From the NCBI GenBank assembly GCA_963826105.1, contig CAWGWA010000016.1:139444-203443 (forward strand): a stretch of DNA of 64,000 bases, written 5' to 3'. Both the position numbers and the translations under genes were made by a program. Every line of letters begins with the position of its first letter. Within the stretch, counting starts at the first letter, position 1. Below are positions 16,486 through 25,327 of the stretch, in pieces. A model generated the notes under the pieces. That model made no database searches and was not told the DNA's origin. It was given only the letters and a program-made list of their open reading frames with translations. Source of the DNA: WHTI01 sp963826105 (GTDB lineage Bacteria > Actinomycetota > CADDZG01 > WHSQ01).

Positions 16486-18378
16486 CTAGATGCATGTGGC
16501 CGGGACCTCGAAGTCCTGGATGCCGTCGGTGGCACTGTCTACCGAGCCCTGATCGGCGTTGACCCCGAGGCCGCGCTTCGCGAACCCGGTCCAGATGAGG
16601 CACTGGTTGACGCCGCCGGTCAGGGCCAGATCAGCGGCAAGGATGGCATCGCGCGAATCGACGAAGCCCGGCTTGCAGGGCTGCATCTTCATCCCGTCCA
16701 TGACGAGCTGGAGCGCGAGGTTGTTGCCTCCGGTGGTCCAGTCTTCGTACACGTTCGGGTTGAAGCCGTACTCCTCGATGAGGTCCCAATAGACCTCCCA
16801 CAGCATCGTCGCCCACACGTAGCCAACGCCGTGTGGCACGGCCGAGGTCTTGATCGTGTTGTAGGTCGACGGGTTGATCGCCATGTTGGTCGAGTAGGGC
16901 GTGGGGCGGATCCCGTCTCCGGTGCGGGCACCCTCACCGAGAACGTAAGTGCCCATGCCGCGCCGGGCATCGCCCGTCTCACCGGGAAGGGTGGTCACGG
17001 TCATAGCCAGCCAGTCGCTCCATCCTTCGCCCTCGCGCTCCTGGTGCGAGAGGCATCCGGTCACGGTCGGCCCCCCGGTCAGGCGGTTCGAGATCCCGTG
17101 AGCCCACTCATGCAGGATCACTCCGGAGTCGAGATCTCCGTCGATGAGCGTGCCGGGCTTCGGGGTCGCCCACAGGTACATCTGCATCCGCGGGTTCGAT
17201 CCATCCGCCGGAGTGGCGAAGTTCGCATTGTCGGCGCCGCTTCCGTCATGCGCCTCAGCCTGGACGGCATCGGCTCCGAGCCCCTCCCCGGTGAGGAAGT
17301 TGCTCTCCTGGAAGTTGCCGGCGGCCTCATCGAACCCGTAGTTGTAGAAGACGTCGTGGGCGATGTTGTTCCAGTAGAAGAGGTTTGTGATCGCTGCGTC
17401 CCGCCACAGGGGCGGAGGCATGGCGAAGTCGATCTCGAACTCGAAATCGAGGCCCTCGCCCCCTTCTGCGTCCATGGTGGGAAGAGGTCGGTTGGCACCC
17501 GGGGTGTAGTCCGCGTAGGCGTGGACGTTGTTGCCGCGGGTGGTGGTGTACTCAGATCCCTCGATACCGTCGGTGTCGTGCCACCCGAAGGGCGACGACG
17601 CGCCATCGGCCGGAGATGCCTGGAGGGTGCGCTCGCCGTCCTGAGGGCTCTCGAACGGGAGGGCATACACGAGGTAGCTGGAGCCGTCGTCGACGGTCTC
17701 CTCGGGGGTCGGAGCATCAAGTGTCGTGGCACTTCTGGACGACGGGCGAGAGATGGCGCCGGCGATGTCCTGCGCGCGGTCGTGATCGACGAGGTCGTAG
17801 CGAGCGAGCAGCGTCCCGTTCTGGGCGTCGACGCTTACGTTCCACCAGTGCTGACCGGTCAGTTCCTGGATCTCCATGTTCCAGGCGAGCCGGATGGACC
17901 GAGCGCTCACGGGCTGGTACACGAGCCTGGCAGAGGTCGGCGTGACCACTTCGGCGGCCGTGAGGCCGAGGCCCTTGAGGGCGTCAGCCACCGCGGTTGC
18001 CTGAGTGCGGGTCGGGATCCCCGAGACCTTGCGGTCGATACCTCGGATGAAGCGGGAGGGTGCGTAGATCACCCGGCCGTCCTGCAGGTTGACGGTCATG
18101 CCCGCGCCGAGGACATCGATGCCCGCATAGCGCTGACGCAGGTAGACGTGGGTCATTCTGGAGGCCATGGAGCGGTAGGAATCCGTGACCGCCAGGTCGG
18201 CGATGTCGGCAGGCCTCAGGCCCAGTTCACGACGGTGCTGGGCGACGTAGGACTTGGCGACGGATACGGCGTCCTTCTTGGCCACCGCTTTGGTGTTGGT
18301 CGCCGCCGTTCCGGTCGGCAGACCCAGGCTCAGTACGGTGAGGCACGCCAGCATCGCAACGATTGCTCTCGAGCGCAT
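16486..18378 (-). CDS. Secreted M36 (fungalysin-type) metallopeptidase
   Basis: 630 residues. A signal peptide is followed by an FTP/propeptide region (about 30-200) with YAGIDVLGAGMTVNLQDGRVIY. The catalytic domain has zinc motif LHEWAHGISNRLTGG near residue 422 and the third-ligand region GEGWSDWLAMTV, the M36 signature. It is about the usual length of bacterial M36 enzymes. AGGGGG lies six bases before the ATG. Palindrome copy 2 ends 71 bases upstream. The downstream subtilisin shares the transcript, giving a two-protease unit with metal and serine mechanisms. Confidence 0.92.
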   Translation of the reverse strand: MRSRAIVAMLACLTVLSLGLPTGTAATNTKAVAKKDAVSVAKSYVAQHRRELGLRPADIADLAVTDSYRSMASRMTHVYLRQRYAGIDVLGAGMTVNLQDGRVIYAPSRFIRGIDRKVSGIPTRTQATAVADALKGLGLTAAEVVTPTSARLVYQPVSARSIRLAWNMEIQELTGQHWWNVSVDAQNGTLLARYDLVDHDRAQDIAGAISRPSSRSATTLDAPTPEETVDDGSSYLVYALPFESPQDGERTLQASPADGASSPFGWHDTDGIEGSEYTTTRGNNVHAYADYTPGANRPLPTMDAEGGEGLDFEFEIDFAMPPPLWRDAAITNLFYWNNIAHDVFYNYGFDEAAGNFQESNFLTGEGLGADAVQAEAHDGSGADNANFATPADGSNPRMQMYLWATPKPGTLIDGDLDSGVILHEWAHGISNRLTGGPTVTGCLSHQEREGEGWSDWLAMTVTTLPGETGDARRGMGTYVLGEGARTGDGIRPTPYSTNMAINPSTYNTIKTSAVPHGVGYVWATMLWEVYWDLIEEYGFNPNVYEDWTTGGNNLALQLVMDGMKMQPCKPGFVDSRDAILAADLALTGGVNQCLIWTGFAKRGLGVNADQGSVDSATDGIQDFEVPATCI

Positions 18379-18448
18379 CCAGAACCCCCTCTTGCCCCCA
18401 CGGGCAAATCGATGTTTGGGGGAGTTTTTCGGGTCCGGCGCCCCTAAC

Positions 18449-18468
18449 CTTCGTGCAGGTGCACAACG
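18449..18468. promoter_or_regulatory. Exoprotein palindrome, copy 2
   Basis: CTTCGTGCAGGTGCACAACG, the least symmetrical of the five copies. It lies 71 bases before the ATG of the M36 peptidase (minus strand) and directly after the 3' end of the hypothetical gene ending at 18470. It probably controls the M36-subtilisin operon. Confidence 0.65.
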
Positions 18469-18469
18469 T

Positions 18470-19117
18470 TCAGAGGGCAGTCAGGAGCCGCACACCCTCT
18501 TGCTCGTAGCAACGAAGTTCCTTGCCCATTGGCCTCATCGTCCTGCCGTCCTTTGCGACGGTGGCGTCGAGCTCAAGCCCGATGGTCTCTTCGTAGAAGG
18601 ATCCGCCTTGCTCGTAGATGACTCGGATATCAGCCAGCTTCGTCGACCCGATCCGTTGAGCGCGGAACAAGACGTACATCGTCAGCTCCGGATCACCGGG
18701 CTCCAGGACGAGTGGCTCGATAGAAACGGGTTGGCGCAGGTTCAGGGACACGCAGTCTCGGTGGATCCTCATGACGGGCGGATCGGTCTGGTAGCTGCCC
18801 ATCTGGAAGCTGCGGTCGCCCACAACAAGATCCGCCGGAAGCACCTTCTGCACTACGACCACATCGTCGGGGCCGCGCCAGACGGGCCTCACGTCCACGA
18901 TCGTCAGTGGGCTATCGGAGTTGTTCTCCAACACCCCATAGACGTAACCGAACTCAAGGTTCAATCGGATAGATCCGGAGTATCCGAGCGTGCCATGCCC
19001 GCCGAACACTCGCCCCCGAGTCAATCCGCTCGGTCCGTCTGTGAGCATCGAGAACAACCCGCCGCAGAGAAACACGCCCGGGATGAGCCACACCAACAGG
19101 AGACTCCGGAACCTCAC
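18470..19117 (-). CDS. Membrane-anchored or exported protein of unknown function
   Basis: 215 residues from a GTG at 19117 that overlaps the stop of the upstream M36 gene (GTGA). A longer in-frame start at 19168 would lie inside that gene. The N-terminus RFRSLLLVWLIPGVFLCGGLFSMLTDG is a signal or anchor helix. The remainder is beta-rich (LNLEFGYVYGVLENNSDSPLTIVDVRPVWRG), like proteins with an exported Ig-type fold and a C-terminal Cys. I do not recognise a family. Tight coupling to a metallopeptidase suggests a partner, inhibitor or anchor for that enzyme. Confidence 0.7.
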   Translation of the reverse strand: MRFRSLLLVWLIPGVFLCGGLFSMLTDGPSGLTRGRVFGGHGTLGYSGSIRLNLEFGYVYGVLENNSDSPLTIVDVRPVWRGPDDVVVVQKVLPADLVVGDRSFQMGSYQTDPPVMRIHRDCVSLNLRQPVSIEPLVLEPGDPELTMYVLFRAQRIGSTKLADIRVIYEQGGSFYEETIGLELDATVAKDGRTMRPMGKELRCYEQEGVRLLTAL

Positions 19118-20730
19118 TGCGTCGAGAGGCCGATCGCGGTTGCTTTCGCTTTGATCACGGAGACCCACTCGGGGTGTCCCAGTGCGTCGGCCGCAGTCAG
19201 CAGGGCCAGTACGCCGTCCCTGAAGTTCGCCGTGGGCGTGAGGAACTCATGCGAAGTCAGGACCAGCCTGAGCGAGCGGTCGGACTTCGCTTCGGCGAGC
19301 TGGGTCCGGTTCATGCTCTGCGCTTCTGCCGAGTCGACCAGTCCATCACGCACGTTCCACAGGAATGTCGCCCAGATCTCGCCGTCGGCGTGGACCTCAT
19401 CCTCGATGTTCTCGGGGTAGTGCTTCGGGCTGTCCATCCGGCGGAGACAGGTGGGATCGTCGGCCGAGTAGGAGGTTGCATCCCAGTCCATCACGCAGAC
19501 ATCCTGGAAGCCGTAGCTGATCCTGGCGTAGTAGGCACCCGCCTGGAAGTCGCCAAAGCCCTCGCCCATAGCGCCGCCCTCGGATGTCTCTCCCCATCCG
19601 GGAACCTGATCGTCCTGAACCGCGTGGCCGTACTCGTGCAGGATCACCTCGGCGTCTTCACCATCGTCCACACCGCCGGCACCGAACAGCATGAGGTCGT
19701 TTCCCGGCTGGTAGAAGCTGTTGTCGAAGCCCTCGACCCGCAGGGCATAGACGTCCTGGGATTCGGCGTTGATCGACGCCTGACCGGTGAATCCGAGCCT
19801 CTGTTGCAGGTAGCGCTGATAGCCGTCGAGGTGCGCGTAGGCCATGAGAGCCTCGAACCGCACGTCCGCCCGGGTGTAGTCGAACCGACCCGGGGTGAGC
19901 TGCACCATCGGCGCCTGACCCTGAACCGTGGCCCAGGGGCCGACGAGACGGCCGAGCAGGGCCTGCCGACCGTCGTACTCAAGGATCGGGAGATCGACGA
20001 GCGCTGCGGTGAGCTTCGGGTCATCGAGGTCCAGGTCGGGCCCGGCCCCCGAGTCGAGCCCGGGCTCGCGCAGGGACGCGTCCTTCATCGTCACGATCGG
20101 GTTCGGATCGAACACGGTCGCCACCGCGTCGTCGTAGCGGTTGTGGTCCGAGACCGAGAGAACGCTCCCGTCGGCTGCGGACACATCGACCGTGGCGGCA
20201 ACCGCGGGGGCCAGCGAGAGAACCGTGACCCTGTAGGTGTCGATCAGCTCACCGCCCCTGAGAACCAGGAGCCGTTCAACGCTTGTCCGCTCGGGGGAGG
20301 TCACGCCGAGACGCCCAAGGGCTGTAGCGCGCGCCGCAGTCGATCCCACGACGACAGGGGCAACCAACGCCGGAGCGCGGACCTGACGAGCCTGCACCCA
20401 CACCACTCTGCCGTCGACGATGCTCACGATGGCGTTCCCGCCCTCGACCTTGAGCCCATCCGCATACTGCGCTGCGCGAACATGCGTCCCCACGAGCGAA
20501 CGCTCGACCGAGTCGAAGCGGAACGCCGAAGGGTCGACCCCCAGACGCGGAGCCGCCTTCCTGAGTGCGATGCGAGCGGCCTTTCTCGGCCCCTTCTGGG
20601 CGGTGCCGAGATCGCCGCGCACCAAACCCCGCACAACGAGGCGGTTGGAGGGGGCTGAGGCTGACGCGGAGGCACCGAGACTCGCGATGACCGTAGCCAG
20701 CGCGACGAGGACGAGCGATGTCTTCTTCAT
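19114..20730 (-). CDS. Second secreted M36-type metallopeptidase
   Basis: 538 residues from MKKTSLVLVALATVIASLGA, a clear signal peptide; upstream in-frame sequence runs through the palindrome and is not coding. A propeptide region (about 30-200) includes KVEGGNAIVSIVDGRVVWVQ. The catalytic domain has zinc motif ILHEYGHAVQDDQVPGWG near residue 363 and the downstream MGEGFGDFQAGAYYA, where M36 enzymes place the third zinc ligand. It is more divergent than the 16486 enzyme. Palindrome copy 3 ends 34 bases before the ATG, in a divergent region shared with the LVIVD gene. Confidence 0.88.
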   Translation of the reverse strand: MKKTSLVLVALATVIASLGASASASAPSNRLVVRGLVRGDLGTAQKGPRKAARIALRKAAPRLGVDPSAFRFDSVERSLVGTHVRAAQYADGLKVEGGNAIVSIVDGRVVWVQARQVRAPALVAPVVVGSTAARATALGRLGVTSPERTSVERLLVLRGGELIDTYRVTVLSLAPAVAATVDVSAADGSVLSVSDHNRYDDAVATVFDPNPIVTMKDASLREPGLDSGAGPDLDLDDPKLTAALVDLPILEYDGRQALLGRLVGPWATVQGQAPMVQLTPGRFDYTRADVRFEALMAYAHLDGYQRYLQQRLGFTGQASINAESQDVYALRVEGFDNSFYQPGNDLMLFGAGGVDDGEDAEVILHEYGHAVQDDQVPGWGETSEGGAMGEGFGDFQAGAYYARISYGFQDVCVMDWDATSYSADDPTCLRRMDSPKHYPENIEDEVHADGEIWATFLWNVRDGLVDSAEAQSMNRTQLAEAKSDRSLRLVLTSHEFLTPTANFRDGVLALLTAADALGHPEWVSVIKAKATAIGLSTQ

Positions 20731-20763
20731 CCTTGGCGGATTCTTCCGCCCGCCCGGCGCCGC

Positions 20764-20783
20764 CTTTGTGCATGTGCACGAAG
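20764..20783. promoter_or_regulatory. Exoprotein palindrome, copy 3
   Basis: CTTTGTGCATGTGCACGAAG. It lies in the divergent region between an M36 peptidase (ATG 20730, minus) and an LVIVD-repeat gene (ATG 20865, plus), so one operator could serve both directions. Confidence 0.7.
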
Positions 20784-20864
20784 GGCGAGGCGCTCCCTGA
20801 GGAGTAGAGGTCTCCCAGAACTGGAGCCGTTGGCAGCGACGGCCATCCTCAAGGAGATAGAAGC

Positions 20865-22409
20865 ATGCGTGCACGCCGTTTAGCTTTCGCGATCGCGACG
20901 GTCCTCCTCGTACAGCTCCTGCCCGCGGGGGCCGGCTCGAAGGGCCTCGCCGCGGAGTTCCATAGCGCCAACATGACCCACATCAAGAACATCCCTCAGC
21001 AGAACATCGAAGGGACCCAGCAGGGCGGAGGGGGCAGCGACATCGAGTTCGCGTCGCTTGACGTCACCGACCTGCCCGAAGCGCTGGACAGGGGAGTGAC
21101 GGGGGTCCGCGAGTTCGCTTTCGGCGGCAGCCTCAACAAGGGGATGCAGATCTACGACATCACGGACCCTGAGAGCACCGAGCTGGTGTCGATCTACGAC
21201 TGCAAGATCGCCCAGGGCGATATCCAGGTCTTCACCCGTGAAGGTCGGACGTACGCGACGTACACGGCCGACTACGACGCGGTGCTCAGCTCCACTTGCT
21301 ATCAGGACATCAAGGCGATGGAGATCGCGCCGAAGGATGGGATGGGGACATTCATCGTTGACTTGACGAACCCCTACGCGCCGAGGACCGTAACGTTCAT
21401 CTACCTCGCCAAGGGCTCGCACAACATGACCGTGCACCCAAGCGGCAACTACCTCTACAACTCGAACAACGAGCTGACCGAGGGCATCGGGATCATGGAG
21501 ATCGTCGACATCACCACGCTCACCGAGCCGAAGGTCCTCGCACCTCTCAACCTCGGCACCGGGGTCGACTCGCACGACATCACGTTCAACACCGACGGCA
21601 CGCGCGCCTATTCGGCAGCGGTGTCTCACTCGCTGGTTCTCGACACGACCGACCCTGCCAAGCCGTCGGTCATCGGGCGCATCATCGACCCGACGATCAC
21701 GATCCATCACCAGTCGGAGCCGATCTCGATCGACACCGGTACGCCGCTCGGCGTTCGTGACCTTCTCGTAGTCACCGATGAGGTCGGTGGCGGTAGTGCC
21801 GGCTCGGTCTGTCCCGGTGGAGCGATCCATGTCTTCGACATCACGGGAGATCTCGAGAAGGCGCCGGTGAAGCTCGGCGTTTACGAAGCCCCCGTGGTTA
21901 AGCCCGCCGGCGGCGGCACGGACGCCACAGGATCGGCCCTCGGCTGCACCTCACATGTGCTGCGCTTCTACCCGGAGCAGAAACTGATGACGATCGCCTG
22001 GTACAACGCGGGCGTCCACGTCGTCGATATCTCGACCATCCTCGGCCCTTCGGTCGGGGTCACACTTCCGGTGGACGGTGGCCCCAGCACGGGCAGCCTC
22101 GGGGTCGGAATGAAGGAGCTCGGCTACTACTGGTTCTCGAATTCCAACACTTGGAGCGCCAAGACGAACAAGTTCGCCGAGGACGGTTCCTTCTACCTCT
22201 ACGCCAACGACATCAGTCGAGGACTCGACGTCTTTCACTACAACTCTGCGGCCCCGACCTCCACGGCAACCGGTAAGTCGTTCAGCCCGTCGGCCTACGC
22301 CGCATTAGTGGCTAAGCGCGGGCCACGGCCGGCGTGGGAGAACGTCAAGCCCTACTGCCTGCTGAAGTCGTCGACCTCGCCTGCGATCAAGAAGCGCCGC
22401 CAGACATGA
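20865..22409 (+). CDS. Secreted LVIVD-repeat beta-propeller protein
   Basis: 514 residues. Strong ribosome site AAGGAGATAGAAGC before the ATG; signal peptide ends near PAGAG. The body has repeats of the LVIVD type, with hallmark strings GMQIYDITDPESTELVSIYDC, GTFIVDLTNPYAP, GIMEIVDITTLTEPKVLAPL, SLVLDTTDPAKPSVIGRI and GVHVVDIS, consistent with an extracellular beta-propeller. The biochemical role of LVIVD proteins is not established. It is coupled by ATGA overlap to the CocE-type hydrolase. A related but frameshifted gene stands at 30830; both follow palindrome copies. Confidence 0.88.
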   Translation: MRARRLAFAIATVLLVQLLPAGAGSKGLAAEFHSANMTHIKNIPQQNIEGTQQGGGGSDIEFASLDVTDLPEALDRGVTGVREFAFGGSLNKGMQIYDITDPESTELVSIYDCKIAQGDIQVFTREGRTYATYTADYDAVLSSTCYQDIKAMEIAPKDGMGTFIVDLTNPYAPRTVTFIYLAKGSHNMTVHPSGNYLYNSNNELTEGIGIMEIVDITTLTEPKVLAPLNLGTGVDSHDITFNTDGTRAYSAAVSHSLVLDTTDPAKPSVIGRIIDPTITIHHQSEPISIDTGTPLGVRDLLVVTDEVGGGSAGSVCPGGAIHVFDITGDLEKAPVKLGVYEAPVVKPAGGGTDATGSALGCTSHVLRFYPEQKLMTIAWYNAGVHVVDISTILGPSVGVTLPVDGGPSTGSLGVGMKELGYYWFSNSNTWSAKTNKFAEDGSFYLYANDISRGLDVFHYNSAAPTSTATGKSFSPSAYAALVAKRGPRPAWENVKPYCLLKSSTSPAIKKRRQT

Positions 22410-24190
22410 GAGCTCGACTTGCCGGACTCCTCGCCTTCGTAGCCGTAGCAACGGCCCTGCCGATCGCGCCCGCAGCGGCCGCGGTCACCTACGAGGTCCA
22501 CTACATCGAGTCTGTCGACGGCGCCATGATCCGCATCGAGATCCAGCGCGACGCTAGCTTCGATGCCGAGAAGCAGCCGGTCATCCTCACTTACTCGCCG
22601 TACAACTCGCTGGCGGAACCGCAGCCTGCAGCCGATGGCATCGCCGACCGGTACAACCCGAAGGGCTACGCGCGAGCCGTGGCCGACGTGCTCGGGACCC
22701 GTGGTTCGACGGGATGCTGGGATTACGGCGGCGCCAAGGAGCAGCAGTCCGGCGTCGACGTCGTCAAGTACCTCGCCGATCTCCCCTGGTCCAACGGCAA
22801 CGTCGGCATGACGGGCGTCTCCTACGAGGGCACTACCGCCAACATGGTTGCGGCGACCGGGATCCCGGAACTCAAAGGGATCGTCCCGATCGCCGCGATC
22901 AGCCGGTGGTACGGATACGCCTTCAACAGCGGAGCGCGCTACTTCTTGAACTCGGTCGAGCCCACCGATGAGGGCTTCGACACGCCTCTCCTCTTCGACT
23001 TCGGATTCAGCGACACGATCGTCGCCGACCCCGAGGACGAGCGCTTCGCCGACATCGCCGCGGAGCGCGCTGCGGAGTGTGGTGCGATCGAGCACACCAT
23101 GGAGGGCTACTCCCGCAACCCGGACTACGGTCCGTTCTGGCAGGAGCGTGACTACCTCAAGCCGGCGCGCCGGGGTGAGTACCGGGCGGCGTCCCTTGTC
23201 GTCCACGGGTGGCAGGACTACAACGTCAAGCAGCAGGAAGGCCTTGACCTCTACGAAGCCATGACCGTCGACGATCCCGAGACCACAGACGTCGAGGGCG
23301 TTCCTTTCAAGATGCTGTGGATGACGCAGTCGCCCCACGCGAACGGATCGGGTCCCGGGTATCAAGCGCTGCTGGACTCGTTCTGGGCGCAAACCCTCAA
23401 GGGCGAGGACCACGGCTTGCCCGGAACGACCCCGGTGAACACGCTGGGGCGCAGTTCCTCAGGGGCCGCCGAGGAGTACTCGAGCGAGGCTTCCTGGCCC
23501 CCGCCGAAGACCAAGAGGCTCACCCTTCATCTCGGACGCAGCTTCGATGAGATCGACGGGCTCCCTCAGGCCGGTCCGGTGGGGAGCAAGGGGGAAACGG
23601 GCACCCTGGAACTCGAGCCTCAGGACGATGGCGGCGGTTGGACGCACGTCGACAACGCATCCATCACCGAAGAGATGACGCTTGCAGACCCGCTCAACCG
23701 GGAGTCAACCGTTCCGGGGCCACTCGAAACGGTCCAGGGTCATGGCTACTACTCGTTGTTCCACGAATCCGTACCGTTGACGACCGATGTACGGATCGCC
23801 GGCTCGGCGCGCTTCAACACCTGGGTCAATGCGTCCGTCGAAGGACAACACATCACCCCGGTGCTGGTGGAGGTGCTGCCCGATGGGACCCTCAATCTCG
23901 TACAGCGCGGGTTCCTCAACTTGGCGTACCGCGAGGGACTCGAGGTAGCCGATCCGCAAAGTGGATGGCAGCACGGCGTGGTGCGGTTCCTCCCGCAGGA
24001 CTACACGTTCACCAAGGGGAGTCGGATCGGCCTCATCCTGCAGGGTTCCAACACGATATGGGCCGTGCCCGGCGCAGCAGGAACGCTGTCATACGCGATG
24101 GGACCGGTCGACGAAGTCACCGCCGTGGGAGCGCGATTGATCCTTCCGGTCGTCGGGCTCCCGAAAGATCGGGGCCAGATCCTCGAGTAA
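22406..24190 (+). CDS. Secreted CocE/NonD-family (S15-like) alpha/beta hydrolase
   Basis: 594 residues from the ATG at 22406, which overlaps the LVIVD stop; the signal peptide MRARLAGLLAFVAVATALPIAPAAAA confirms this start. The catalytic domain shows VADVLGTRGSTGC, the nucleophile Ser139 in GMTGVSYEGTTANM, SLVVHGWQDYNVKQQ with the likely catalytic Asp, and TQSPHANG with the likely His. The C-terminal third is the jelly-roll domain typical of X-Pro dipeptidyl peptidases and cocaine-esterase-like acylases. It would cleave an ester, amide or peptide outside the cell; the substrate is unknown. Co-translation with an LVIVD propeller suggests they work together. Confidence 0.9.
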   Translation: MRARLAGLLAFVAVATALPIAPAAAAVTYEVHYIESVDGAMIRIEIQRDASFDAEKQPVILTYSPYNSLAEPQPAADGIADRYNPKGYARAVADVLGTRGSTGCWDYGGAKEQQSGVDVVKYLADLPWSNGNVGMTGVSYEGTTANMVAATGIPELKGIVPIAAISRWYGYAFNSGARYFLNSVEPTDEGFDTPLLFDFGFSDTIVADPEDERFADIAAERAAECGAIEHTMEGYSRNPDYGPFWQERDYLKPARRGEYRAASLVVHGWQDYNVKQQEGLDLYEAMTVDDPETTDVEGVPFKMLWMTQSPHANGSGPGYQALLDSFWAQTLKGEDHGLPGTTPVNTLGRSSSGAAEEYSSEASWPPPKTKRLTLHLGRSFDEIDGLPQAGPVGSKGETGTLELEPQDDGGGWTHVDNASITEEMTLADPLNRESTVPGPLETVQGHGYYSLFHESVPLTTDVRIAGSARFNTWVNASVEGQHITPVLVEVLPDGTLNLVQRGFLNLAYREGLEVADPQSGWQHGVVRFLPQDYTFTKGSRIGLILQGSNTIWAVPGAAGTLSYAMGPVDEVTAVGARLILPVVGLPKDRGQILE

Positions 24191-24193
24191 CCG

Positions 24194-24213
24194 CTTTGTG
24201 CACGTGCACACAG
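24194..24213. promoter_or_regulatory. Exoprotein palindrome, copy 4
   Basis: CTTTGTGCACGTGCACACAG, with a perfect 14-bp palindrome TGTGCACGTGCACA at its centre. It starts four bases after the stop of the CocE-type gene and lies 71 bases before the ATG of the exported protein at 24284. Confidence 0.7.
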
Positions 24214-24283
24214 GGAGCAACGCGCAACGAAGGAATCACGTCAGTAACGGGTGAAACAAACGGGTGAAACAGGAGGACGAAGG

Positions 24284-25204
24284 ATGGGCAAGTTTCGGAT
24301 CAAGCTGATGGGCCTGCCGCTACTGCTGCTGGCGAGCATCCTGCCGACCAGCGCGTCGGCGGATGAAGCACCTGCGACCTCGGTAGACAGCCTCACCGCG
24401 GTAGCCGGACTCAGCACGGTGGCCGTGACCGGCAACGGGACGTTCACCGCTCCGGCGGTTGACATCGGCGTCGATGGGACCAACGACCACACCGGCGCGC
24501 AGGCTCCGCTACCGAGCGGCACCGACCTCACGGTCGCGAAGATCCGCGCCTACGACCCCAAGACCCTTCGGTTCGAGCTCGAGGTCGCCAACATGTCCAC
24601 CCGGGGCGGTACCCCTGAGTTGGTCAACTACGTCTGGCCCTTCATCGCCGGGTCGGCAGAGTTCGAGCTGCAAGCGCACCACACCGCAACGGTTAGAGAG
24701 ATCAACGACGATCGAGTCGACAGCATCGGTACTCCCAACTTCACCTTGAACACTTGCGCTCCGGATGAGACCACCGGGCAGAACACTTCCGCGACGGTCA
24801 ACATCGAGGGTGAGTTCACCGGAACATCGGTGGTCTGGTTCGTGCCGACCGAGATGGTGGGCGTTACAACGGCCAAGCCGAAGGTCTTCGAGGGAGCCGA
24901 GATCGCTTCGTCACTAAGCTTCTCCGGCATGCTCTGGTACACGAATGGCAACGGTGGCGACACGATGTTCGCCGAGCGGGCGTTCACGTTCCCGACCGCG
25001 ACCGTGTTGGGGACCGTCGTTCCTGTCGACGTCGCCGATGCGGATGCGGTTCCGACCACGCCGCTCACCGTCAGCGGGCTGGGTGACTTCTCCGGCGAGC
25101 TGGCGAAGCCGACCCTTCCCGGTCTCTACAAGGTTGTCGTCAAGGCCTGCTTCGGGGCGGGCAACTGCGCAGTTGCTTCGACTCCACTCACGGTAGGTCT
25201 GTAA
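24284..25204 (+). CDS. Exported protein of unknown function
   Basis: 306 residues from the ATG at 24284, chosen for the AGGAGGACGAAGG directly upstream; in-frame GTG codons from 24251 are weaker. The signal peptide is KLMGLPLLLLASILPTSASA. The mature part is Thr/Val/Ala-rich and predicted all-beta, with few Cys (about four), resembling the Ig-like exoproteins of this window. I recognise no family. It has its own palindrome copy and a strong terminator, so it is a single-gene unit of the same apparent regulon. Confidence 0.75.
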   Translation: MGKFRIKLMGLPLLLLASILPTSASADEAPATSVDSLTAVAGLSTVAVTGNGTFTAPAVDIGVDGTNDHTGAQAPLPSGTDLTVAKIRAYDPKTLRFELEVANMSTRGGTPELVNYVWPFIAGSAEFELQAHHTATVREINDDRVDSIGTPNFTLNTCAPDETTGQNTSATVNIEGEFTGTSVVWFVPTEMVGVTTAKPKVFEGAEIASSLSFSGMLWYTNGNGGDTMFAERAFTFPTATVLGTVVPVDVADADAVPTTPLTVSGLGDFSGELAKPTLPGLYKVVVKACFGAGNCAVASTPLTVGL

Positions 25205-25214
25205 GACCTCAGAA

Positions 25215-25245
25215 CCGGCCGGGATAACTAGGCATCCCGGGCCGG
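25215..25245 (+). terminator. GC hairpin after the 24284 gene
   Basis: CCGGCCGGGAT pairs with ATCCCGGGCCGG across an 8-base loop (one bulge), 11 bases after the stop. It has no T-tract; it may assist the stronger hairpin that follows. Confidence 0.5.
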
Positions 25246-25263
25246 CGCACTGGGGACCGCGCA

Positions 25264-25315
25264 CACCGGCGCAGCGCCGGGCCGAAGAGGCCCCGCTGCG
25301 CCGGTGCCCTTTTGG
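25264..25315 (+). terminator. Nested double hairpin terminator
   Basis: A perfect 13-bp stem (CACCGGCGCAGCG with CGCTGCGCCGGTG) encloses a second perfect 5-bp hairpin (GGGCC GAAGA GGCCC) and is followed by CCCTTTT. It ends the 24284 transcript and lies just beyond the 3' end of the convergent phosphotransferase gene. Confidence 0.8.
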
Positions 25316-25327
25316 TTCTGATCCCGC

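Noticed and set aside
16237..18447. A 736-residue open frame opposite the M36 peptidase, and a 380-residue one opposite the subtilisin (15234-16376)
   Set aside because: They mirror strongly supported genes, are rich in His/Arg/Val/Asp as expected for antisense of high-GC codons, and have no domain or start signals.
24251..24283. Extended N-terminus of the exported protein
   Set aside because: The AGGAGGACGAAGG site directly before the ATG at 24284 and the signal peptide there give a better start.
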